DNA of 21,448 bases, from contig JAABSN010000044.1 in the NCBI GenBank assembly GCA_011390385.1, positions 1 through 21,448 of the forward strand. Direction: 5' to 3'. Within the stretch, counting starts at the first letter, position 1; each line of letters starts with the position of its first letter. This document shows, one piece after another, positions 14,923 through 21,448 of this stretch. The stretch is from Thioalkalivibrio nitratireducens. GTDB taxonomy: Bacteria; Pseudomonadota; Gammaproteobacteria; Ectothiorhodospirales; Ectothiorhodospiraceae. Made by a program: the position numbers and the translations under genes. Under the pieces are notes generated by a model. That model saw only the letters and a list, made by a program, of their open reading frames with translations. It searched no databases and was not told the origin of the DNA.

Positions 14923-16334
14923 GCGGGTCCTTCATGCGCTTCGAGTTCAGCGATCATGGTGACCTTCTGAAGTGGGTCGTCAGGATGGGCGACATGCTTG
15001 CAATCCTCCTGGCAGGATTGGCGGCCTACCTTTTCCGTTTCGGCACCATTGCCCTTCCCGACTACTATCAGCTCGGGCTGACCATTGCGGTTCTACTGAC
15101 CCTGGTGGTCTTCTCCTTCCAGACGGGCATGTTTCGGGAGACCGACCGCCTTACCCGCTCACTTCTTGTGGATGTCAGCATTGGCTGGGGGACCGTGCTC
15201 CTCGTCCTTGTCCTGCTGAGCGCTGCAACCAAGACAACCGATCTTTTTTCGCGTCTCTGGTTCTTCTATATGGCCCTCACCGGCTGGGGGCTGCTTCTGC
15301 TGTTCCGGTTCGCGGTGAGCAAAGTGCTGCAGACCATGCACCAGAGGGGCTGGAGGAATCGCCGCGTGCTGATCCTTGGTGCCGGCGCACTGGGTCGGGA
15401 GGTCGCGAACCGGATCGGCAGTGCGGGCTGGTGTGGGTTCGAGATCCGCGGTTTCCTCGACGACCAGCCTGATTTGCAGGGTTCGCTGCCACGGAACCTG
15501 CCAGTGCTGGGTTCGCTCGATGAGGTTCTTTCCGTGATTGAAAGGGAGAGGGCCGACGAAGTCTGGATTGCGTTGCCGCTGCAGCAGGAGGAACGGATAC
15601 GGGAGCTCGAATACCGACTGCGTGGCAGTTCCGTGACACTGCGTTTCATTCCGAATCTTTATGGTTTTCGGCTGTTGCATCACGCGATCGGAGAGGTGGC
15701 TGGTGTTCCGATGCTGAATCTTTCCGATACACCGATGCGGGGTGTGAACAGAGTCATCAAGGCCGCGGAGGATCGCTTTCTGGCCACGCTGATCCTGCTG
15801 GCTGTGTCTCCCGTAATGCTCCTGATTGCGATTGCCATCCGAGTGGACTCTCCGGGCCCGGTATTGTTTCGCCAGATGCGGCATGGCTGGGACGGACGTC
15901 CGATCGAGGTCTGGAAGTTCCGCAGCATGCGTGATGAGCCTGAAGGCACGTGTTATCGGCAGGCGACGCGGAATGACCCGCGCGTGACACGGTTCGGTTC
16001 CTTTCTCCGACGCACGAGCCTGGATGAATTGCCGCAATTCATCAATGTGCTGCAGGGCAGGATGTCCGTGGTCGGGCCCCGCCCACATCCGATCGAGATG
16101 AACAAGCTCTACATGGATCAGGTGGACAGTTACATGCGGCGTCACAAGGTCAAACCGGGTATTACAGGGTGGGCGCAGGTCAATGGGCATCGCGGCGAAA
16201 CGGAGAATCTTGAGAAAATCATGAAGCGGGTCGAGTACGACCTTTACTATATCGAGAACTGGTCGTTATGGCTGGATCTCAAGATCATCGCGCTTACCTT
16301 TGGAAAATGGCCTTTTGATGCAAACGCTTACTGA
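14919..16334 (+). CDS. WcaJ/WbaP-family undecaprenyl-phosphate hexose-1-P transferase
   Basis: A 471-residue polyprenol-phosphate hexose-1-phosphotransferase. Four or five N-terminal membrane segments (about 18-135) are followed by a Rossmann-like CoA-binding domain ([14 protein letters not shown] near 148-161). A re-entrant hydrophobic helix lies at about 287-310, and the C-terminal bacterial sugar transferase domain starts around 281. Core motifs are [17 protein letters not shown], the catalytic Asp-Glu dyad in SLDELPQ (D369-E370), [25 protein letters not shown], and the final [17 protein letters not shown]. It transfers a hexose-1-P, often Glc-1-P or Gal-1-P, to undecaprenyl phosphate to start a chain. 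GTG 14919 overlaps the preceding stop by four bases; an in-frame ATG at 14934 is an alternative. This is the second initiating transferase in the locus. Confidence 0.94.
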   Translation: MSGSFMRFEFSDHGDLLKWVVRMGDMLAILLAGLAAYLFRFGTIALPDYYQLGLTIAVLLTLVVFSFQTGMFRETDRLTRSLLVDVSIGWGTVLLVLVLLSAATKTTDLFSRLWFFYMALTGWGLLLLFRFAVSKVLQTMHQRGWRNRRVLILGAGALGREVANRIGSAGWCGFEIRGFLDDQPDLQGSLPRNLPVLGSLDEVLSVIERERADEVWIALPLQQEERIRELEYRLRGSSVTLRFIPNLYGFRLLHHAIGEVAGVPMLNLSDTPMRGVNRVIKAAEDRFLATLILLAVSPVMLLIAIAIRVDSPGPVLFRQMRHGWDGRPIEVWKFRSMRDEPEGTCYRQATRNDPRVTRFGSFLRRTSLDELPQFINVLQGRMSVVGPRPHPIEMNKLYMDQVDSYMRRHKVKPGITGWAQVNGHRGETENLEKIMKRVEYDLYYIENWSLWLDLKIIALTFGKWPFDANAY

Positions 16335-16370
16335 TCGCAACCGGGCTCGACCATTGATGGTTTACCAAGG

Positions 16371-17639
16371 GTGAGGGCAATCGCGGATGGTCATGAATCG
16401 AAGCCGGAGCGGACGGAGATCCCGCTCCGGCTTGGCTACCTTTCCGGTGCGCCGCGGGTCTCGCTACGGCCCGAGGCAAGCCTTGGTGCCGGGCGCGCGC
16501 ACGTTCAGGGCGTGGTTGACGCCTTCAGAACCCTGGGCTGGACGGTTCACACCTATATCGCTGGAGACCGGGCTCCGTTTTCCTGGGTGAGGCGTTCTGA
16601 AGGCAAGCTGGAAAGCAGCGGCCTCTGGCGCCTTTACGCCGACCTGGTACGCGCCGGTATTGCCCGATGGTCTGCAAGCCAGGCGTGGAGAGAGATGGGT
16701 GACCAGTGTGACTGGATATACGAGCGCCTCGGGGCGTTCCAGTCCCTGGGGCGCCCATTTGCCCGTGCCGGTATTCCCTGGATTGTCGAGGCCAACGCCC
16801 CCCTGCATCTGGAAAGTACCGTCGATCGTCGGAGCATAGCCCTGCAGGACTGGGCGCGGCGGTCCGAGCTGGCTGTGTACCGTGACGCCGATGTAATCGT
16901 TACCGTGAGCAATTCTCTCAAGGAAATTCTTGCCGGGTTCCCGAACGTGAATCCCGACAAGGTGCTCGTGGTTCCGAATGGAGTCGATACGATGCGCTTC
17001 GACCTGGCCCGGGTGGCGCCTGCACGTTTCTTCGAAGGTCCGACGATCGGGTTCGTCGGGACGCTCTATTCCTGGCAGGGGGTGGAGATGCTGCTGGAAT
17101 ACGTCGCCGCACTGCGGCGTAACGAGGGCGTGGCCTGGTCGGTCGTGATTGCCGGCGAGGGACCGCGGTATCCGGCTTGCCGCGAGGCTGCCGAGCGTCT
17201 TGGCTTGGGGCCGGATGTTGTCCGCTTCCTTGGGCAGGTTCCCTGGGTGCAGGTCCCCTCGGTGATCGCCGGTGTGGATCTCGGCTACTCCGGCCAGACC
17301 AGATTCCGTTGCGGCGCCATGTACAACTCGCCGCTGAAAATCTATGAATACATGGCCATGAGCAAGCCGGTACTGGCATCGACCTACGAGGATGCGGAGC
17401 GCACGATCGTTCACGGGAATACCGGCCTTCTCTTCGTCGGCGAGGATCCGGGTTCGCTGACGAATGCCTTGCGGGAGGCCTGGGTGTCACGGGAGTCCCT
17501 GCAGGCAATGGGACGCCGTGCGCGAGCCCATGCAGTAGGGGCGTGCAGCTGGGAGGAGCGAGTTCGAACCATGATTCCGCAGATCGAGGAAGTGCTCGCG
17601 GGCAGCCGACGCATGAATCGGCACCCCGCCGCGAGTTGA
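16371..17639 (+). CDS. GT4-family glycosyltransferase
   Basis: A 422-residue GT-B enzyme. The N-terminal lobe starts with LRLGYLSGAPRVSL and a Gly-rich acceptor-side stretch ASLGAGRAHVQGVVDAF. IVTVSNSLKEIL and VVPNGVDTMRF mark the hinge, and the C-terminal lobe has IGFVGTLYSWQG, VIAGEGPRYPAC and SPLKIYEYMAMSKPVLAS (from S320; E326 in the conserved acidic position). These fit GT4 retaining transferases that extend lipid-linked glycans in the cytoplasm. The usual first Glu of the EX7E pair is not obvious, which also occurs in other GT4 members with SPLK-type motifs. The start is GTG 16371, as an in-frame stop at 16332-16334 limits extension; the ribosome site is poor (aagg directly adjacent). 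It follows the WcaJ-like gene by 36 bases and probably acts early on that chain (inference). Confidence 0.88.
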   Translation: MRAIADGHESKPERTEIPLRLGYLSGAPRVSLRPEASLGAGRAHVQGVVDAFRTLGWTVHTYIAGDRAPFSWVRRSEGKLESSGLWRLYADLVRAGIARWSASQAWREMGDQCDWIYERLGAFQSLGRPFARAGIPWIVEANAPLHLESTVDRRSIALQDWARRSELAVYRDADVIVTVSNSLKEILAGFPNVNPDKVLVVPNGVDTMRFDLARVAPARFFEGPTIGFVGTLYSWQGVEMLLEYVAALRRNEGVAWSVVIAGEGPRYPACREAAERLGLGPDVVRFLGQVPWVQVPSVIAGVDLGYSGQTRFRCGAMYNSPLKIYEYMAMSKPVLASTYEDAERTIVHGNTGLLFVGEDPGSLTNALREAWVSRESLQAMGRRARAHAVGACSWEERVRTMIPQIEEVLAGSRRMNRHPAAS

Positions 17640-17682
17640 AACGCGTGCCGACCTGCCCCGAATCTGCGTCTGTGTGTGGCCC

Positions 17683-19524
17683 GTGAATACCTACACGAAG
17701 GCGATTGCGCTACTGACGGTCAGGGAGCGCTGGCGGGGTGGGGTGGTCCTTGGGATGGTCATCATCATGGCCCTGCTCGAGACTGCGGGTGTCGCATCGG
17801 TCATGCCTTTTCTAGCCGTGCTCGGCAATCCGGAATTGATCCGGTCGAACGCGGCGTTGGCATTTTTGTATCAATGGCTGGATTTCTCGTCCGATCATGC
17901 CTTTCTGGTCGCATTGGCACTGGCGTCATTCATCCTGATCGTGGTCGTTGCCATTTTCCGGAGTCTGACGATCTACGTGATTGCACGGTTCACCGAGATG
18001 CGGCGGCATAGCATCGGCTCGCGTTTGCTGGAAACCTATCTTGCACAGCCCTACACCTTCTTTCTGAACCGCCACAGCTCGGATCTGGCCAAGGGCATTC
18101 TCTCCGAGGTCGATCAACTCGTGAGTAGTGTCTATCGACCCGCATTCGATGCTCTCGCCTACGCAGTCGTTGCAGGGGCGATCATCCTCCTGCTGGTCCT
18201 GATCGATCCCTGGCTCGCATTGACGGTTACCGTCATTCTGGGTAGCGCGTATGCCGGTCTGTTTCTGCTCGTGCGGCGCATTCTGGGCAGATTCGGCAAG
18301 GAACGGCTTGCTGCCAACCGGGAACGGTTTACGACGGCCGGCGAAGCGTTGGGAGCGATCAAGGAGATCAAGCTGCTTGGTCGCGAACAGGCGTATCTGG
18401 CACGGTTTCGGCCTGCCTCGATGCGCTTCGCGGGTCTGCACGCCAGGGCCACCGCTCTCGCGGAGGTGCCGAAATACATCATCGAGGCCTTGGGGCTCGG
18501 TGGCATCCTGCTGGTGGCGCTCGTCCTGATCGCAGCGAGTGATGATCTCGGCAAGAGCCTGCCGGTTCTGGGGCTTTACGGTTTCGCCGGGTTCCGTCTG
18601 CTTCGTGCAGCGCAACACGTCTACGACGGCCTGGCGAAGGTTCGGTTCGGTGCGGCGGCGGTCGACCTCGTATATGCCGACGTGATGCAGCGGGGTTCGC
18701 GGAACACGGACGGTCTCGGTGCGCCCGCATTACGGCCATTGCAGCGCATCGAGTTCGAGGATGTGTCCTTTGCCTATCCCAACGCTGCGGACAGGGCGCT
18801 GCGGCGGGTCAATCTCGTCATTCCTGTCGGGACGACGCTGGGGTTGGTGGGTGGAACCGGGGCGGGCAAGTCCACTGTGGTCGACATTCTCCTCGGCCTC
18901 TTGCGGCCGACCGATGGGGTCTTGAGCGTTGACGGTGTGCCCATCGGGCCGGAAAATCTGCGTTCCTGGCAAAATGCACTCGGCTATGTGCCGCAGACGC
19001 CCTTTCTCGCCGACGCCACCATTGCCGAGAATATTGCCCTCGGAATACCGCGCCAGCGGATCGATGAAGCCGCGGTGGTACGCTCTGCGCGCGTCGCCCA
19101 GCTTCACGAGTTCATCATGGAAAGCCTGCCGCAGCAGTACGACACTCAGATTGGTGAGCGTGGGATACGGCTATCCGGTGGCCAGCGCCAGCGCATTGCG
19201 ATTGCTCGCGCTCTATATCACGATCCGGCGCTGCTGGTCTTCGACGAAGCCACCAGCGCACTGGATAACCTGACTGAACAGGCTGTCATGCGCGCAGTTC
19301 ACGAGTTCAGCCACGAGAAAACAGTCATCATGATTGCCCATCGTTTGGAATCAGTGCGGAGCTGCGACAAGATTGTGCTGCTGCAATCAGGCAGGCGAGT
19401 AGCGGAAGGCACATGGTCGGAGCTGCTGTCGACCAACGCGCTGTTTCGGGGTCTGACGGGAACCCGGAGCGAGTTCGTTTCCGTTTCTGGTCAGGAAGCA
19501 TCCTCACCTGGGCAGGCATCATGA
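17683..19524 (+). CDS. PglK/MsbA-type ABC exporter (candidate lipid-linked glycan flippase)
   Basis: A 613-residue half-transporter with the membrane domain fused to the ATPase. About six membrane helices lie in residues 20-320. The ATPase domain has Walker A GGTGAGKST (390-398), signature LSGGQRQRIAIARAL (from 497), Walker B LLVFDEATSALD (D521-E522) and the switch H553. The N-terminal segment NTYTKAIALLTVRERWRG and ETAGVASVMPFLAVLGNPE resemble the PglK/WlaB group, which flips undecaprenyl-PP-linked oligosaccharides. MsbA-like lipid export is the alternative. GTG 17683 is chosen because this group usually begins M-N-T-Y-T-K; GTG 17674 is three codons upstream. No good ribosome site is seen for either. 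It is coupled to the sulfotransferase by ATGA at 19521-19524, and no Wzx is visible in the window. Confidence 0.92.
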   Translation: MNTYTKAIALLTVRERWRGGVVLGMVIIMALLETAGVASVMPFLAVLGNPELIRSNAALAFLYQWLDFSSDHAFLVALALASFILIVVVAIFRSLTIYVIARFTEMRRHSIGSRLLETYLAQPYTFFLNRHSSDLAKGILSEVDQLVSSVYRPAFDALAYAVVAGAIILLLVLIDPWLALTVTVILGSAYAGLFLLVRRILGRFGKERLAANRERFTTAGEALGAIKEIKLLGREQAYLARFRPASMRFAGLHARATALAEVPKYIIEALGLGGILLVALVLIAASDDLGKSLPVLGLYGFAGFRLLRAAQHVYDGLAKVRFGAAAVDLVYADVMQRGSRNTDGLGAPALRPLQRIEFEDVSFAYPNAADRALRRVNLVIPVGTTLGLVGGTGAGKSTVVDILLGLLRPTDGVLSVDGVPIGPENLRSWQNALGYVPQTPFLADATIAENIALGIPRQRIDEAAVVRSARVAQLHEFIMESLPQQYDTQIGERGIRLSGGQRQRIAIARALYHDPALLVFDEATSALDNLTEQAVMRAVHEFSHEKTVIMIAHRLESVRSCDKIVLLQSGRRVAEGTWSELLSTNALFRGLTGTRSEFVSVSGQEASSPGQAS

Positions 19525-21287
19525 CGAAGAAGTTCTCCGCGACGAAACGGGACCAGCGAGCGACTCCGCAATCGCGGCAACGCCTGATGTCTGCCGTGCG
19601 GTCGATGGAACAATTGGTGATGATGCGCAGGGACGCGACGTTGGAGGTGCTCTCCGGACAATGGCTTCGCGCTTATCCCAAGGAGGGAATCCTTTGGTAC
19701 ATGTCGGGGTTGGCCGCCTTCCTTTCCAAGGGTTGGGCAAGCGCGGTGGAGCGTATGCGCACTGCGGCCGACCTCGGATTCCGCACAGCGCAGTTCTGCG
19801 AGCACCTCGGGCTTGCACTTGCTCATTCCGGCCAGCTTCAGGAAGCAAGCGAATGGATGCGCAGAGGTACGCGTCTCGACCCGAAACGCGCCACGATCCT
19901 GGCTAACTTGGCGAGCGTGGAATATCGGTTGAGTAACCTGGATTCCGCCGAGGATCTGGCGCGTCGCAGTCTGGAGCTTCGTCCGCATCTCATTGAGGCG
20001 GGTTTGACCCTATCCAAGGTTCTTGACAAGAAAAACAGGCTTTCCGAGGCCATTGCGGTACTCGAAGCGATGAATTCGCAGTGCCCGCATGATCCCGACA
20101 TTCTTTTCCTGTTAGCCCATTGGTATGCGATGAATGGGGAAATTGACCGGTCTATTGCCATGCATCGCGAACGCGTTCGTATCGCACCTGATGACGACGA
20201 CGGTCGATCAAAAATTTTGGTATCGGCGTTCGACAGGGATCACGAGACCCTGATGCAGATCGCTGGGGAACTGGAGCGCCGGCTTGAAGGAGAATCGAAG
20301 CGGAATTGGTACGAAACGGGCCTCAGTGCCCTTGCCGCCGGGTCGGCGCTGATCAAGATGGGCGAGCAGGATCGGGGTTTCCATTTGGCTGACGCAGCGA
20401 ATCGGCTTATTGCCAACCATCGCCCCGTGGCTCCGGATTCTGCCGCCGTGCTGAACGCCTGTCGAAGTTGCCTTAGCCGTGAGTTCTTCGAGTGCCGGTC
20501 CGAATTCGGCGTGGCTGAAGTCCCCGGTATTTTTGTGATCGGGTTCTCTCGTTCGGGCAAATCGCTACTGGAGTCATTGATGGGGCTGGACGGGCGAATC
20601 CAGAGCCTCGGGGAAAGCCATGTATTTCCGGACCTGATCGATCAGGCTTTTCCTTGGTGGAAAAACGATGGTTATGGTACCGGACAGCTGGCGTTGACTG
20701 ATCGCCGGGAGATTCGCGAGGTCGCGCAAATGTATTTGGCTCGTTGCCGCCATGGCTCCGGCCTAGGGGTCACGACGCTTCCGGGTAACATCTTTCGGCT
20801 TGCGTTCCTGGGGCTTCTCTTTCCGAGAGCTCCAATCATTGTGATGCGGCGGGACCTGCTGGATCTCGGGGTTGCCTGTTACTTGAAGGGTTATGAGTTA
20901 GGGCATGGATTTACTCACGATCTGTCGGCACTGGGACGCGAAATCAAGGTCTGGGACGAACTGCTGGATTTCTGGAAGGAGGTTCTGCCCAACCCGATCC
21001 ATGAGGTACGTTATGAGAACCTCGTCGTGGATCCCAATGAAGTGCTGACCAGGGTCTTTCAGTTTCTGCAACTGGACTGGGATCCGCTGATTTTGAACAT
21101 GGTTGAACAGTATCGGGAGAGTGCGCAGTTCCTGAATTTGCAGGAATCGCTCGCTGTGGCGGCACCCATGCGCGCCGACTTTGTCGGTACCGGGCGTGCC
21201 CTCGAGGCGCATTTGAATCCATTGAAAGAGGGCTATCGCTCCGGTGTTTCAGCAGAGGGGGCCGCAGGTCGGGGAGCCCGCCGATAA
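19521..21287 (+). CDS. TPR-repeat sulfotransferase
   Basis: A 588-residue, probably cytoplasmic protein. Residues about 50-270 are tetratricopeptide-like helical pairs (HLGLALAHSGQLQEASEWMR, LANLASVEYRLSNLDSAEDL, LLAHWYAMNGEIDRSI). The rest is a PAPS-dependent sulfotransferase domain. The 5'-phosphosulfate loop is GFSRSGKSLLESL (341-353), the 3'-phosphate site is RRDLLDLGVACY (443-454), and HEVRYENLVVDPNEVLTRVFQFL follows. The family normally has PRSGTT in the loop; here it is SRSGKS. It would sulfate a sugar or, as in related TPR enzymes, a protein. ATG 19521 overlaps the ABC exporter stop. Base composition is clearly lower in GC than its neighbours (27 of 60 bases at 20101-20160 against 42 of 60 at 17161-17220), with more A/T-ending codons, which suggests a separate origin. 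Confidence 0.87.
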   Translation: MTKKFSATKRDQRATPQSRQRLMSAVRSMEQLVMMRRDATLEVLSGQWLRAYPKEGILWYMSGLAAFLSKGWASAVERMRTAADLGFRTAQFCEHLGLALAHSGQLQEASEWMRRGTRLDPKRATILANLASVEYRLSNLDSAEDLARRSLELRPHLIEAGLTLSKVLDKKNRLSEAIAVLEAMNSQCPHDPDILFLLAHWYAMNGEIDRSIAMHRERVRIAPDDDDGRSKILVSAFDRDHETLMQIAGELERRLEGESKRNWYETGLSALAAGSALIKMGEQDRGFHLADAANRLIANHRPVAPDSAAVLNACRSCLSREFFECRSEFGVAEVPGIFVIGFSRSGKSLLESLMGLDGRIQSLGESHVFPDLIDQAFPWWKNDGYGTGQLALTDRREIREVAQMYLARCRHGSGLGVTTLPGNIFRLAFLGLLFPRAPIIVMRRDLLDLGVACYLKGYELGHGFTHDLSALGREIKVWDELLDFWKEVLPNPIHEVRYENLVVDPNEVLTRVFQFLQLDWDPLILNMVEQYRESAQFLNLQESLAVAAPMRADFVGTGRALEAHLNPLKEGYRSGVSAEGAAGRGARR

Positions 21288-21420
21288 CCTTAGTGGTTCC
21301 GGAGTGCTTCCTGATTTGATTCGGGTTCTTGGCAGTTCGAATGTTTAGATCCGACATTACCAGCGATGGATCGACCTGATTGGAACGGAAGCTCCGCAGC
21401 GAGTGAATCATTGGGATTCA

Positions 21421-21448
21421 GTCATTGCGAGCGTAGCGCGGCAATCCA
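21421..21448. repeat. Hairpin repeat at the window end (cut by the edge)
   Basis: The sequence tcattgcgagcgtagcgcgg followed by caatcca pairs attgc (21424-21428) with gcaat (21441-21445) around a partly palindromic core. Elements of this form (cattgcgagcg.agcgcggcaatcc) are, to my knowledge, common dispersed intergenic palindromes in many bacteria. The core agrees with the hairpin at 1631-1666 in 12 of 13 bases. The stretch 21288-21420 between the sulfotransferase stop and this repeat holds no gene that I can see. Confidence 0.6.

Noticed and set aside
15159..16190. Minus-strand ORF (343 codons) opposite the WcaJ-like gene
   Set aside because: The opposite strand has unmistakable sugar transferase motifs throughout; the antisense translation has no recognisable domain.
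21288..21420. Intrinsic terminator after the sulfotransferase gene
   Set aside because: I found no strong GC-rich stem followed by a run of T; the short cggaagctccg palindrome is too weak to call.

Overview
The window is a polysaccharide or glycoconjugate biosynthesis locus from a high-GC bacterium. All 13 supported protein genes are on the + strand. They are packed tightly, with several ATGA, GTGA or TGATG start/stop overlaps. The gene order SDR reductase, WbpL-type transferase, WbpM-type dehydratase resembles the wbpV-wbpL-wbpM end of Pseudomonas O-antigen clusters. Together with the GC content this suggests a proteobacterium, probably a gammaproteobacterium. The genus cannot be told from the sequence. 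No rRNA, tRNA, CRISPR, transposase or integrase was seen.

Layout. (1) 2-733: 3' end of an OGT/SPINDLY-type (GT41) glycosyltransferase cut by the window edge. (2) 733-1524: Wzm-type ABC-2 export permease with no ATPase gene next to it, followed by a 252-bp stretch without a convincing gene. (3) 1777-5448: very large three-domain glycosyltransferase (GT2-GT2-GT4). (4) 5433-6452 and 6738-7625: two single-domain GT2 enzymes separated by a palindromic repeat. (5) 7625-8512: atypical SDR, then a 355-bp gap holding two more copies of the repeat. (6) 8868-11812: WbpL-like and WbpM-like pair. (7) 11870-14922: two coupled membrane proteins, one unrecognised and one probably a GT-C enzyme. (8) 14919-16334: WcaJ/WbaP-type initiating transferase. 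(9) 16371-17639: GT4 glycosyltransferase. (10) 17683-19524: PglK/MsbA-type ABC exporter. (11) 19521-21287: TPR-sulfotransferase of visibly lower GC. (12) A short tail that ends inside a hairpin repeat at the window edge.

How the genes may work together (inference). WbpM-like 4,6-dehydration of UDP-GlcNAc, reduction by the SDR, and transfer by the WbpL-like enzyme would give undecaprenyl-PP-QuiNAc or -FucNAc. The WcaJ-like enzyme would start a second lipid-linked chain. The GT2 and GT4 enzymes extend the glycan on the cytoplasmic face, the PglK-like ABC protein is the best flippase candidate, and the sulfotransferase may add sulfate. No Wzx, Wzy, Wzz or WaaL homologue and no Wzt ATPase is visible here, so polymerisation and final attachment must be encoded elsewhere or by the unrecognised membrane proteins. 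The most unusual points are the two different initiating transferases, the permease without an ATPase, the coupled unknown membrane pair, the SDR without the normal YxxxK motif, and the MITE-like repeats flanking a two-gene cassette.
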